NCBI RefSeq assembly: GCF_016595675.1
Contig: NZ_JAENJH010000002.1
Span: 434,001 to 498,000, forward strand
Origin: Prauserella cavernicola
GTDB lineage: Bacteria > Actinomycetota > Actinomycetes > Mycobacteriales > Pseudonocardiaceae
DNA length: 64,000 bases
Reading direction: 5' to 3'
Positions 43,183 through 51,690 of the stretch are shown in pieces. Position 1 is the stretch's first letter, and each line of letters begins with the position of its first letter. A program made the position numbers and the translations under genes. The notes under the pieces are model-generated. The model made no database searches and had not been told where the DNA came from. It was given only the letters and a program-made list of their open reading frames with translations.

Positions 43183-44025
43183 TTACAGACCGAACCGTGA
43201 CCATGTCGCCCTGCTTTCCACGGCGTCGAGGAGCGCGGCAGCCGGAGCGCCGATACCCAGTCGCGCCAACAGCGCCTTCTTCGGTTCCGCGGCCACGATC
43301 TCGGCGTCCGGGTAGCGCAGCCCGACGATGTCGCGCAGGTTGCCGAGGCCGTCGACGAGCCCCAGCTTCGCGGCCTTGGCCCCATGCCACACGTCACCGG
43401 TGAACAGGTCTTCCTCGCTGGTCAGGCGGTCGCCCCTGCGCTCGCGGACCCAGTCGACGAACATCTCGTGCAGTTCGTTGTGGAGCTTGCCGAGCCACTC
43501 GATGTCCTCGGGCTTCTCGGGGCTGAACGGGTCGAGCCGGGACTTGTTCTTGCCGGCGGTGTAGAGCCTGCGCTCCACGCCGAAGCGCTCGAGCAGCCCG
43601 GGGAAGCCGAAGCCGCCGGAGATCACGCCGATCGAGCCGACCAGCGAGGTGCGGTGGGCGAAGATCTCGTCGGCGGCGCACGCCAGCCAGTAACCGCCCG
43701 AGGCCGCGACGTCCTCGGTGAACGCCAGCACCGGCACGTTCTTCTCGTCCGCGAGCTGCCGGATGCGCTCGGCGACCAGCCCCGACTGGGTCGGCGCCCC
43801 GCCCGGCGAGTTGATCGACAGCGCGACGGCCTGCAGCCGGTCGTGGTCGAAGGCCCTGGTCAGCGCGGACTCGACGGTGGCGAGGTTGATGACACCCCTC
43901 GCCAGCGGAGTCGACTGCGGGTTGATCACCCCGTGCAGCTTGACGACCGAGACCACGTCCTTGCGGTCGCTCCGGTCACCGATTTTCGGAATGCGCGAGG
44001 TCAGCCGCTGTGTCGTCGTACCCAT
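43183..44025 (-). CDS. S49 family serine peptidase (SppA-like)
   Basis: A 280-residue single-domain protease of the signal peptide peptidase family. SINSPGGAPTQSGLVAE is the oxyanion-loop motif and AASGGYWLACAAD carries the catalytic Ser; the catalytic Lys would lie in the following SIGVISG to YTAGKNKSRLDPFSP region. No transmembrane segment is evident, so it may be cytoplasmic, as in the short SppA variants. It lies between the two-component kinase and regulator genes. Confidence 0.88.
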   Translation of the reverse strand: MGTTTQRLTSRIPKIGDRSDRKDVVSVVKLHGVINPQSTPLARGVINLATVESALTRAFDHDRLQAVALSINSPGGAPTQSGLVAERIRQLADEKNVPVLAFTEDVAASGGYWLACAADEIFAHRTSLVGSIGVISGGFGFPGLLERFGVERRLYTAGKNKSRLDPFSPEKPEDIEWLGKLHNELHEMFVDWVRERRGDRLTSEEDLFTGDVWHGAKAAKLGLVDGLGNLRDIVGLRYPDAEIVAAEPKKALLARLGIGAPAAALLDAVESRATWSRFGL

Positions 44026-44034
44026 GGCACCACA

Positions 44035-45351
44035 CTAGCCAGGATTGGGGGCGCTGCTCTGTAAAGCGGACTTGCCCTGGCCGTTGCGCCGCGCAGGCTG
44101 GGCGGGCACGTCGGCCGAGAACTTGAGCATGTCCGGGCGCACTCCCCTGACGAACTTCGGCACCCGCATGGTCACCTTCATTCCCGCACCGGGAGCGGTC
44201 TCGACCATCAGCGAGTACTTGTTGCCGAACACCTGGTTCATCCGCCGGTTGATGCCGGTGAGGCCGATGTGGGCACTGCTGCTGGAGTCGCGCATGCCGT
44301 CGAGCAGCTCGGGGTCCATGCCCACGCCGTCGTCCTCGACGCTGATCTCGGCCTCGGTGCCGTAGTCCTGGGCGGTGACGGTGACCGTGCCACCGCCGGG
44401 CTTGTTGGCGATGCCGTGCTTGACGGCGTTCTCCACGAGCGGCTGGATGAGCAGGAACGGCACGACCACCGACTGCACCTCGGGCGCGATCTTGAGGCGC
44501 ACGTTGAGCCTGCCGCCGTAGCGGGCGCTCTCGATCGTCAGGTAGCGGTCGATGTTGCGCAGCTCGTCGGACAGCGTGGTGAACGTGCCCTCCGTGCGGA
44601 AGCAGTAGCGCGTGAAGTCGGCGAAGTCCTGCAGCAGCTCCCTGGCCTCCTCCGGGTCGGTCCGGATGAGCGAGGAGATGGTGTTGAGTGCGTTGTAGAC
44701 GAAGTGCGGGGAGATCTGCGCGCGCAGTGCCTTGATCTCGGCCTGGTGCAGCTGGTGCTTGGTCTCCTCGAGCCGCGCGGACTCGAGCTGCGTGCCGACG
44801 AAGCGGGCGACGGCATCGGCCATGTGCACGATGCGCTTGCCGCGCGTCTTGCCGACCACGATCAGCACCGCGTCGGTCTTGTCCTCGACGATCAGCGGCA
44901 CGATCACGGCGGTGCGCATGCGGCACGTGCCGCGGTGGTTGCACGGCATCTTGTCGTGCGAGACCACCTCACGCCGGTGCTTGCGGATCGCGGTGCCGAC
45001 GGTGTCGACGAGGTCGACGTAGTGGTCGTTGGCCTCGCCGTCCCACGACAGGAGCGTGCCCTCGCCGTCGGTGATGCCCACCGCGATGCACTTGAGCAGC
45101 TGCAGCAGCCGGGTGGTGACCTTGTCGGCGACGGCCTGGTCCAGTCCCTCGCGCAGTTCGAGCGGCGCCTTGGACATGAGGTAGACGGCCTCGAGCACGG
45201 CGTCGTCGACGGCCCCGCTCGGCTTGCGGCTCTTGATCAGCATCGCCGCGAGCGCCACGAGCGCGACCACCGCGACACCCCATGGGATGACTTGAGTGGT
45301 CAGCAACCCGGACACGGCGTCAATGCTCTGCGCTCCCGGGTCCCCGTGCAA
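44035..45351 (-). CDS. LytS-like sensor histidine kinase with GAF domain
   Basis: A 438-residue kinase: one N-terminal transmembrane helix (about 20-40), a GAF-like sensor region (about 60-200) with the unusual cysteine/histidine cluster MPCNHRGTCRMRTA near residue 137, a His-kinase motif ALRAQISPHFVYNALNTI containing the phosphoacceptor, and a HATPase domain with PLVENAVKHG and DDGVGM. The longest start is a TTG at 45351; GTG 45315 is a likely alternative. It should signal to the LytTR regulator two genes downstream. Confidence 0.9.
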   Translation of the reverse strand: MHGDPGAQSIDAVSGLLTTQVIPWGVAVVALVALAAMLIKSRKPSGAVDDAVLEAVYLMSKAPLELREGLDQAVADKVTTRLLQLLKCIAVGITDGEGTLLSWDGEANDHYVDLVDTVGTAIRKHRREVVSHDKMPCNHRGTCRMRTAVIVPLIVEDKTDAVLIVVGKTRGKRIVHMADAVARFVGTQLESARLEETKHQLHQAEIKALRAQISPHFVYNALNTISSLIRTDPEEARELLQDFADFTRYCFRTEGTFTTLSDELRNIDRYLTIESARYGGRLNVRLKIAPEVQSVVVPFLLIQPLVENAVKHGIANKPGGGTVTVTAQDYGTEAEISVEDDGVGMDPELLDGMRDSSSSAHIGLTGINRRMNQVFGNKYSLMVETAPGAGMKVTMRVPKFVRGVRPDMLKFSADVPAQPARRNGQGKSALQSSAPNPG

Positions 45352-45413
45352 GGGCTAGCCCCACACTTTCCGTGTGTAAATCGCGACTGGCGGTTGTCAC
45401 TCACGGTCGCGGC

Positions 45414-46268
45414 TCACTTGAGCAGTCTCGACATGCGACGGTCGGCCAGCGGCTTGCCTCCGGTCTGGCAGGTGGGGCAGTACTGGAACGCCTTGTCGGC
45501 GAAGGACACCTCGCGCACCGTGTCGCCGCACACCGGGCACGGCAGCCCCGTGCGCGCGTGTACCCGCAGGCCGGAGCGCTTCTCCCCCTTCAGGCGCGCC
45601 GCGTCCTGGCCCACCGAGCGCTCGACGGCGCCGGTGAGCACGTCGCGCACGGCCTCGGCGAGCCGGTCGATCGCCTCGCCCGAGAGCTTCGCCGGCGTCG
45701 CGTACGGCGACAGGCGCGCGACGTGCAGGATCTCGTCGGAATAGGCGTTGCCGATGCCCGCGATCACCCGCTGGTCGGTGAGCAGCGTCTTGAGCCGCGC
45801 CGTCTGTCCCTCGAGCAGCTTGGCCAGGCCGTCGCGGTCGAGGTCGAGCGCGTCGGGGCCGAGCCGCGCGATGCTGGGCACCTCGGAGGGATCCGCGACG
45901 ATCCATACGGCGAGCCCCTTTTTGGTGCCTGCCTCGGTGAGGTCGAACCCGGGACCGCCCAGGTGAACGCGCAACGCCAGTGGGCTCTTGCCGCCTGGGC
46001 GGGGCGGGGTCGGCGAGAGCGAGTCGGACCAGCGCAGCCAGCCGGCCCGCGCGAGGTGCACGATCAGATGCAGGTCACCACAGGTGAGGTCCAGGTGCTT
46101 GCCGTGCCTGTCCGCGCCGGTGACCTCCTTGCCGTGCAGCTCGGTCCACGGCGGCGCGACCGTCTTGAGCACGCTGAGCGAGGCGACGTCCACCCTGGTC
46201 ACCGTGCGGCCGACCGCGTGCTCACGAAGGTGGAACGCGAGTGCTTCGACTTCCGGCAACTCGGGCAT
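45414..46268 (-). CDS. Formamidopyrimidine-DNA glycosylase family protein (Fpg/Nei)
   Basis: A 284-residue base-excision repair glycosylase/lyase. The N-terminus MPELPEVEALAFHL has the catalytic Pro and Glu. The helix-two-turn-helix is in VIAGIGNAYSDEILH, and the C-terminus has a zinc finger with cysteine pairs in CPVCGDTV and YCPTCQT. The family includes both Fpg and Nei-like members; which lesion is preferred cannot be told by eye. It stands alone. Confidence 0.93.
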   Translation of the reverse strand: MPELPEVEALAFHLREHAVGRTVTRVDVASLSVLKTVAPPWTELHGKEVTGADRHGKHLDLTCGDLHLIVHLARAGWLRWSDSLSPTPPRPGGKSPLALRVHLGGPGFDLTEAGTKKGLAVWIVADPSEVPSIARLGPDALDLDRDGLAKLLEGQTARLKTLLTDQRVIAGIGNAYSDEILHVARLSPYATPAKLSGEAIDRLAEAVRDVLTGAVERSVGQDAARLKGEKRSGLRVHARTGLPCPVCGDTVREVSFADKAFQYCPTCQTGGKPLADRRMSRLLK

Positions 46269-46281
46269 GGCTCACTCCGCG

Positions 46282-46722
46282 CTACTCGACTGGATGCAAC
46301 GGCCCTTCGAAGTCCGGCAGATCGTGGCGCGCGATCGACTTGACGACCCTGTTGATCTCGCTCCGCACCGTGAAGATTCCCCTGACGGTGCCGACCCAGC
46401 GTTCCGAGGGGCGCTCACCGGTGACGTCGCCCTCGGTCTCCGCGACGACGGTCCACGGCCTGCGCAGGATCCAGCGTAATGGGAAGAACAGTGCGAGGAG
46501 CAGAACCGCGAGCGGCACCCACTGGGGCACCCTGACGTCGTCCGGCATCCACACGAGCAACACGATGGCGAGGCCCGCGGCCACGGCCGCCATGACGATC
46601 CCGGGTGCGTAGCTGGCCGCCACGTCGTGTTCGAAGTCGTCGGCGGTGGCAGGCCGACGCCACTCCATCTGGCCGCGAATGACCCATTCCCGGCCGTCAG
46701 AACCCCGGACCAGCCGGTTCAT
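46282..46722 (-). CDS. DUF983-like two-helix membrane protein
   Basis: A 146-residue protein. After a soluble N-terminal 40 residues (RGQMEWRRPATADDFEHD) come two transmembrane helices (about 42-60 and 66-84) and a soluble tail with WTVVAETEGDVTGERPSERWVG. I associate it tentatively with the DUF983-type actinobacterial membrane proteins. It starts upstream of and in the same direction as the glycosylase gene, 13 bp apart, so the two could be co-transcribed. Confidence 0.72.
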   Translation of the reverse strand: MNRLVRGSDGREWVIRGQMEWRRPATADDFEHDVAASYAPGIVMAAVAAGLAIVLLVWMPDDVRVPQWVPLAVLLLALFFPLRWILRRPWTVVAETEGDVTGERPSERWVGTVRGIFTVRSEINRVVKSIARHDLPDFEGPLHPVE

Positions 46723-46803
46723 CGCTTCCTCCGCACGCCCGCCCGAGCAAGTTCCGGTGAAACCGTACCGTGATCTTGAGCCTCGCGGGAAGTCCGCGTC
46801 CGG

Positions 46804-48402
46804 CTAGCGTTCACACGCCCAGTGATGCAGCTTTCGCTCAGGGTCCCAGGTCGGGTGGCCCATCCGGCAGGGTCGCGACGGGTCGGCAGAGCCGGTCCGA
46901 TCGGGCCCCGGCCGCGAGGACGACAGCGAGCCCGTGTGGCTCCAGGGGTGCGTGGTGGTCGTGCGCGAACTCGTGGAGGCGGGCCGATCCGACGTGCCCG
47001 ACGGCAGGTCGGACCTCGACGTGCTGGAGTCGGTGCTGCTCATGGTCGTGTCTGCGGGCTCGGACTCGCCAGGCAGGTCACTGCGCGGCGAGTCGGAGTC
47101 GCCGTCCTGGTCCTCTCCCTGGTCGTCGTCGTTGCCGGGCGGCACGTGGACGCCGGGCAGCTCGGTGGCCTCGCCCTCGGCGCGGCCCTGCCCTGGCAGA
47201 TCGACCGGCTCCGGTTCGACGGGCAGCGAGTACTCGGTCGCACCCTGCTCGACGGCAGGCTCGGGTTCGAGCCGTTTGGAGGAGTCGACGACATGGCCGG
47301 GCTCGGCCACGCCCGTTCCCGGGACCACCGTCGGCGTCCGCGACACGGGCACGGAGGTGGACTCCGCGATCTGGAGCTCGACGGAGCTGCCCTCGCCGGG
47401 CAGGCCGATCGAGTCCTGCACGTCCGAGTTCACGGGACCCGCGGCGACGCCGACGGCGCCGACGGCCGCGGTGGAGGCGAGCGCGAGCCCGAGCTTGACG
47501 TTGGTGCCGATCGCGGCGAGCGCCGTACCGCCCGCTCCGCCACCCGCGGCGACGCTCGCTCCACTCGCGACCGTGCCGGCTGCTCCCGTCACGCCGGTGA
47601 CCCCGCCTGCCGCGCCGAGTCCGGACCCCGCGCCCATCGCCAGTCCGGCGGCGGGCAGCAAGAGCACGATCACGCCGGCGTGAGCGCGCAGCGACGAGCA
47701 GACGTCCCTCAGCTCGTCATGGGTCGTCCGGCACGAGGCGCAGGTGACGAGGTGGGCCTTGATCTTGCGGGCCTCGGAGCCGGTGACGCTGCCCGCGGTG
47801 TAGCCGCCGAGCTTCTCCACGACGGTGCGGCAACCGTCGGAGCTGCGGTTCACGGCGAGGTGAGCCTGCAAGTACGCGGCCCGCAGACCGAGCCGGGCCC
47901 TGCGGGCGAGTGCGGCGGTGGCGTTGGCGCTGAGTCCGAAGTGCGCGGCGGCGTTGGCGGGCTGCACGCCCTCGACCTCGGTCTGCCACAGCACGGTCTT
48001 CCAACGCTCGGGAAGGTTGGAGAAGGCCCTGGTGATCAGCGTGGCCTCGGCGGTGCGGTTCTGGTAGTCGGCGCTCACGCCGACGCGGCTGGTGAGCTCG
48101 TCGTCGGTCACCGGCACGTCGCGGCGGGCACCGTGCCATTCCCAGGAGACGCGGCGAGCGACGGTCAGCAGGTAGGCGCGGACGTTGTCGCGGGGGCCGT
48201 TGCCCCGGCGGACCGCCTGCAGGACGCGGAAGAACGTCTCGGCCGTGATGTCCTCGGCTTCCGAGGCGTCGGAGGCGAGACCACGGGCCAGCCTGCGCAC
48301 GGCCGCCGCGTGGAGTTCGAACAGCTCGCCGAACGCGGCGTCTTCGCCGAAGCGCAGTCGGGCGAGCAGTGCCGGCTCATCGGATCCGGTAACACGGTCC
48401 AT
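46804..48402 (-). CDS. ECF sigma factor fused to zinc-finger and transmembrane anti-sigma-like region
   Basis: A 532-residue protein. Residues about 1-170 form an ECF sigma factor (region 2 AEDITAETFFRVLQAVRRG, region 4 LPERWKTVLWQTEVEGVQ through NATAALARRARLGLR). Next is a zinc-binding anti-sigma-type motif, HLVTCASCRTTHDEL (near 220), one or two hydrophobic helices (about 245-275), and a long acidic Pro/Ser/Asp-rich tail. Sigma and putative anti-sigma modules thus sit in one chain. I chose ATG 48402, spaced 11 bases from GGAGGGGG; GTG 48414 is too close to that site. Confidence 0.82.
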   Translation of the reverse strand: MDRVTGSDEPALLARLRFGEDAAFGELFELHAAAVRRLARGLASDASEAEDITAETFFRVLQAVRRGNGPRDNVRAYLLTVARRVSWEWHGARRDVPVTDDELTSRVGVSADYQNRTAEATLITRAFSNLPERWKTVLWQTEVEGVQPANAAAHFGLSANATAALARRARLGLRAAYLQAHLAVNRSSDGCRTVVEKLGGYTAGSVTGSEARKIKAHLVTCASCRTTHDELRDVCSSLRAHAGVIVLLLPAAGLAMGAGSGLGAAGGVTGVTGAAGTVASGASVAAGGGAGGTALAAIGTNVKLGLALASTAAVGAVGVAAGPVNSDVQDSIGLPGEGSSVELQIAESTSVPVSRTPTVVPGTGVAEPGHVVDSSKRLEPEPAVEQGATEYSLPVEPEPVDLPGQGRAEGEATELPGVHVPPGNDDDQGEDQDGDSDSPRSDLPGESEPADTTMSSTDSSTSRSDLPSGTSDRPASTSSRTTTTHPWSHTGSLSSSRPGPDRTGSADPSRPCRMGHPTWDPERKLHHWACER

Positions 48403-48593
48403 CCAGCCAGGCACCCCCTCCGGGCCGTAGCCCTTTCGGTTGAACGTTGAACACCATACGGAGCCACCGCAGCGTCGTCACCCCTTGTACTACGGAAGTG
48501 ACCAAATGCCCACATTCAGGGATGGACGGGTCCCCCGCAACCCCAGAGCGGGCTCGGTATAGACTGTTCGAGCACGGCCGGAAAGCAGTGCAT

Positions 48594-48666
48594 GCGGACG
48601 TAGCGCAGCTGGTAGCGCATCACCTTGCCAAGGTGAGGGTCGCGGGTTCGAGTCCCGTCGTCCGCT
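48594..48666 (+). tRNA. tRNA-Gly (GCC)
   Basis: A complete cloverleaf: acceptor GCGGACG pairing with CGTCCGC, D arm with GCGC pairs, anticodon stem TCACC/GGTGA around loop TTGCCAA (anticodon GCC), and T arm GCGGG-TTCGAGT-CCCGT. The 3' CCA is not encoded. It is almost identical in form to mycobacterial tRNA-Gly(GCC). Confidence 0.97.
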
Positions 48667-48680
48667 CTCAATTTTTTACA

Positions 48681-48706
48681 GCTCCCCCACTCGGGGGAGC
48701 TTTTTT
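48681..48706 (+). terminator. Rho-independent terminator after tRNA-Gly
   Basis: GCTCCCCC (48681-48688) pairs with GGGGGAGC (48693-48700) around the loop ACTC and is followed by six T residues. Confidence 0.95.
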
Positions 48707-48748
48707 CTTGCTTCAGTCCGGTTCGCTCAACGGATTACTCCATCTGCC

Positions 48749-48815
48749 TTTGGTATGGACCATTTTGGCCACGACGTAAGTCAAGCGGTTCGGCCGGTTA
48801 GTGGTCTACACCAAT
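48749..48815. promoter_or_regulatory. Two DasR-responsive-element-like sites upstream of the LPMO gene
   Basis: AGTGGTCTACACCAAT (48800-48815) agrees with the 16-bp dre consensus (ACTGGTCTAGACCAGT) at about 13 positions, and TTTGGTATGGACCATT (48749-48764) keeps the TGGT and GACCA halves. In streptomycetes such sites place chitin-degradation genes under control of DasR, which releases DNA on binding glucosamine-6-phosphate. Their position before a chitin-type LPMO gene supports the call. Confidence 0.65.
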
Positions 48816-48867
48816 CTTCTCCCGGGGAGAAAATCTCTGACATCGCTTCCGGTGAGAGGAGAAGACG

Positions 48868-49473
48868 ATGTTCGGTACCCGCACCCGTCGCGCGGCAGGA
48901 ATCGCCACGCTGAGCCTCATCCCGCTCGGCGCGGCTGTGGCTCTGGCCCCCACCGCGTCCGGACATGGCTACACGCAGAACCCGCCGAGCCGCCAGCTGG
49001 AGTGCCAGCAGGGCTCGGTCGGCGACTGTGGCCCGATCCAATGGGAACCGCAGAGCGTGGAAGGCCCCAAGGGCTTCCCCGCGGAGGGACCCGCCGACGG
49101 CCAGATCTGCGCCGGCGGCAACGAACCGTACGCACCACTCGACGACCCGTCGAAGTCGTGGCCGAAGACACCGATGTCGAGCGGTCAGGACTTCGAGTTC
49201 AAGTGGACGCTCACGGCCGCCCACTCGACCTCGTCGTTCCGCTACTTCGTGACCAAGGACGGCTGGAACCCCTCCGAGCCGATCACGCGCGATCAGCTCG
49301 AGCCCGCACCGTTCCTGAACGTGGACCTCGGCGGCGAGCAACCGCCGTTCGAGGTGTCGCACACGGGCACCCTGCCCGAGGGCAAGTCCGGCCACCACGT
49401 GGTGCTGTCCGTGTGGGACGTCGCCGACACGGCGAACGCCTTCTACGCGTGCTCGGACGTCGACTTCGGCTGA
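48868..49473 (+). CDS. Secreted AA10 lytic polysaccharide monooxygenase
   Basis: A 201-residue secreted copper enzyme that oxidatively cleaves chitin or cellulose. The signal peptide is residues 1-32; cleavage after SG exposes His33 (HGYTQNPPSR), one half of the histidine brace. The second ligand is His119 (TAAHSTSSF), and Phe192 (ANAFYACSDVDF) is the axial residue of AA10 enzymes. There is no carbohydrate-binding module. An AGGAGAAG ribosome binding site lies before ATG 48868. Two dre-like operators are upstream. Confidence 0.95.
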   Translation: MFGTRTRRAAGIATLSLIPLGAAVALAPTASGHGYTQNPPSRQLECQQGSVGDCGPIQWEPQSVEGPKGFPAEGPADGQICAGGNEPYAPLDDPSKSWPKTPMSSGQDFEFKWTLTAAHSTSSFRYFVTKDGWNPSEPITRDQLEPAPFLNVDLGGEQPPFEVSHTGTLPEGKSGHHVVLSVWDVADTANAFYACSDVDFG

Positions 49474-49490
49474 GCGTCAGTCAGCACACC

Positions 49491-49527
49491 ACTGCCCGTC
49501 GACGGTCACGAACCGTCGGCGGGCAGT
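49491..49527. terminator. Hairpin terminator between LPMO and msrA
   Basis: ACTGCCCGTCGACGGT (49491-49506) pairs with 49512-49527 at 15 of 16 positions. It separates convergent genes and overlaps the msrA stop codon, so it serves both directions. Confidence 0.7.
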
Positions 49528-49610
49528 GTCAGTCCCACCGGGCACGAGACGCCCGTGCCGCCGAGACCGCAATAGCCGTTCGGCACCTTGTACAGGTACT
49601 GCTGGTGGTA
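49506..49610 (-). pseudogene. msrA: C-terminal fragment of peptide methionine sulfoxide reductase, cut by the integrated element
   Basis: The minus strand reads [18 protein letters not shown] and continues [16 protein letters not shown] to a stop at 49506, the unmistakable C-terminus of MsrA with its resolving cysteine. Upstream of Tyr the coding frame runs into the serine recombinase region and loses all MsrA similarity. The rest of msrA must lie beyond the other end of the element, outside the window. Confidence 0.88.
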
Positions 49611-49620
49611 GCTTGCTGGT
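49596..49620. other. Inferred att junction in msrA
   Basis: MsrA similarity stops at the TACCACCAGCAGTAC codons (minus strand, 49610-49596), and the recombinase ATG is only 10 bp further on. Serine integrases often use sites inside conserved genes and are encoded next to one att site, so the crossover dinucleotide should lie at about 49600-49615. The exact core cannot be read without the other junction. Confidence 0.7.
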
Positions 49621-51138
49621 ATGGGCGATAACTCAGATAGCCCTCTGCCGGTCGTCTCATACGCGCGTATCAGCGACGACACGGAAGACGACGCACACGG
49701 CGTGCGGAACCAGCACCGCACCAACCGGCGTACTGCCGAACGGCTCGGCTGGCAAGTCGTCAAAGAGATCACCGACAACGACATCAGCGCGAGCAAGGCG
49801 AACACCGCCCGCGAGGGCTTCCAGGAGATCGTCGCCGCGCTGCCCTCCGGCGTGCTCGCCGATGGCACGCGTTTCGACGGCGTCGTCGTCCTGAACGATG
49901 ACCGGCTGGCGCGACGCGCCGCCGATTACGAGAGCTTCGTCGAAGCGCTCACCGAGGAGCCCGGACGCGTCTTCGGTGACGAGCACGGCGAGAAGGACCT
50001 CTACAGCGAGACCGTCGAAGGTATGGGCCTCGTCGGGGTCGTGTTCTCCAAGATCGAGGCTCGCAAAACGCGCCGACGCATGCGGCAGTGGCACCGCGAC
50101 CGCGCCGAGGACGGCAAGCCGCCGGGCGGTCGCCGTACGTTCGGCTGGCGAGAAGACCGCATGACGCGGGAGCCGACCGAAGCAAAGCTACTGGCCGACG
50201 CGGTCGAGGAATTCATTGCGGGCAGGTCACTGAACTCGATCGTCCGCGATTGGCAGCGCCTCGGCGTCAAGACGTCCACCGACCGAGATTGGACCACGAC
50301 TTCTCTGAAGCGCCTGCTCCAAAATCCGAGGCTGTGTGGGTACCGGCGCATCGGCGGTCAACTCGTCCACGACGATCACGGCCGGCCTGTCGTCGGAGCG
50401 TGGGAACCGGTCGTGACGCCGGAGCAGTGGCAAGCGGTCGATGCGCTCTTCCGCGCTCGCGCGGGCCACCGAATCGGCAGCGACGGCAAGCCCGTCGAAG
50501 CGCTGCCCGTGGACCACCGTGAACACCGCTACCTGCTGAGCGGCATCCTCCGATGCGGCAAGACGAAGCCCGACGGCACGGTCTGCAACGCCCAGCTCAG
50601 AGTTACACGGCAGCGGGACTGCAAGCACCACATCTACGCCTGCGCCACCAAGGGCCGGGGTGGCTGCGGCGGACTCGGCCGACGCGGCGACAAGGTCGAC
50701 GAGTACATCACCGAGCTAGTGCTGGCGAAGTTGGAGCAGCGGCAGTCCGTAACGAAGGACGCTGGCCCGTGGGTCAAGGAAGCAGAACTCGAACGCATCG
50801 AGAGCAAACTCGCGACACTCACTGCTCAGTGGAAGAACGACCAGGTCACGGACGATTTCTTCTTCGCCAACGTTCGCGACCTCGAGCAAGAGCGGACAAA
50901 CCTGCGCAACGAACGGGCACGTCATGCCGCTACGACCCAACGAGCGGCAAGGGACACGAGTGACGTACGGCGCCGCTGGAACCTGCCGCCGGAGGAAGGC
51001 GGCCTCGATATCCCCCAGAAGCGGGCCTACGTGCGCGAAGCCTTGCACGCTGTGATCGTGCTGCCGGTCGGCAAAGGCAACGGCAGCCGAGGGAACTTCA
51101 ACCCGGATCTTCTGGTGCCCGTCTGGCGCGAGGAGTAG
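49621..51138 (+). CDS. Large serine recombinase (integrase)
   Basis: A 505-residue site-specific recombinase. The resolvase-type catalytic domain (about 10-165) has the nucleophile Ser18 in VSYARISDD and the conserved [15 protein letters not shown] and [12 protein letters not shown] segments. The recombinase domain follows (about 190-300), then a zinc ribbon ([16 protein letters not shown] with a second Cys pair in [13 protein letters not shown]) and a coiled coil (about 385-450). It starts beside the msrA junction, pointing into the element. Excision would need a directionality factor such as the product at 54707-54913. Confidence 0.93.
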   Translation: MGDNSDSPLPVVSYARISDDTEDDAHGVRNQHRTNRRTAERLGWQVVKEITDNDISASKANTAREGFQEIVAALPSGVLADGTRFDGVVVLNDDRLARRAADYESFVEALTEEPGRVFGDEHGEKDLYSETVEGMGLVGVVFSKIEARKTRRRMRQWHRDRAEDGKPPGGRRTFGWREDRMTREPTEAKLLADAVEEFIAGRSLNSIVRDWQRLGVKTSTDRDWTTTSLKRLLQNPRLCGYRRIGGQLVHDDHGRPVVGAWEPVVTPEQWQAVDALFRARAGHRIGSDGKPVEALPVDHREHRYLLSGILRCGKTKPDGTVCNAQLRVTRQRDCKHHIYACATKGRGGCGGLGRRGDKVDEYITELVLAKLEQRQSVTKDAGPWVKEAELERIESKLATLTAQWKNDQVTDDFFFANVRDLEQERTNLRNERARHAATTQRAARDTSDVRRRWNLPPEEGGLDIPQKRAYVREALHAVIVLPVGKGNGSRGNFNPDLLVPVWREE

Positions 51139-51167
51139 GAATAGCGCCCGGCCTTACTGCACAACTA

Positions 51168-51335
51168 TCAGCGAGGCTTGCGCCAGCACAGAAGATCTCG
51201 CAACGCCCGGAGGACCTCAGGGACTTCCCTCAGCGACTCAGCTTTGCCGGTGAATCGCACTAGCCACCAGCAGAAGGCCAAAACAGCCAGCACGACGGAG
51301 ACCGGAACGAAGAGCAATGCGACGACGACGTGCAT
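51168..51335 (-). CDS. Small membrane protein beside the integrase
   Basis: A 55-residue frame with an excellent AGGAGG ribosome binding site six bases before ATG 51335. One transmembrane helix (about 3-27; VVVALLFVPVSVVLAVLAFC) is followed by a charged amphipathic tail (KAESLREVPEVLRALRDLL). It is convergent with the integrase, 30 bp from its stop. No family is recognised. Confidence 0.65.
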   Translation of the reverse strand: MHVVVALLFVPVSVVLAVLAFCWWLVRFTGKAESLREVPEVLRALRDLLCWRKPR

Positions 51336-51441
51336 AGCTTCCTCCTATGTGGCCCATGAGCCACTCTCAAACCTCGGAGGATGCATCTGCACGTGCATTC
51401 GGTTACCGAGCGACTTTACAGCAACCGTTCGCAACCACAAA

Positions 51442-51473
51442 GCGGGCGCCACGCCGATGCGGCGGGCGCCCGC
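51442..51473 (-). terminator. Hairpin downstream of the transfer operon
   Basis: GCGGGCGCC (51442-51450) pairs with GGCGCCCGC (51465-51473). It lies just beyond the last gene of the minus-strand transfer operon. No U-run follows. Confidence 0.55.
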
Positions 51474-51483
51474 TGGCATGGTA

Positions 51484-51690
51484 CTAACCTTCCTCTTCGT
51501 TCCCATCTTCTTTCGCCACCGACCCAACGTTCGTGAACCTGATTCCGAGTAGCGTTGCTACTCTCTGCCACTTTTCTTCACTCCACTGCGGTGACTCTTG
51601 TGCCAGACGTTGGCCCCATTCGCGCGCGGTCTCGGTCTTCGTGTTGGCCGATCGGCACGAATCGCTGGATGCACGTCGGCTATGGGCCAT
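51484..51690 (-). CDS. Small soluble protein at the end of the transfer operon
   Basis: A 68-residue frame whose ATG 51690 overlaps the end of the FtsK-type gene by 11 bp. The C-terminal half (AREWGQRLAQESPQWSEEKW followed by QRVATLLGI) is a compact helical motif that I associate with short proteins of actinomycete integrative elements. No function is known. Confidence 0.62.
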   Translation of the reverse strand: MAHSRRASSDSCRSANTKTETAREWGQRLAQESPQWSEEKWQRVATLLGIRFTNVGSVAKEDGNEEEG

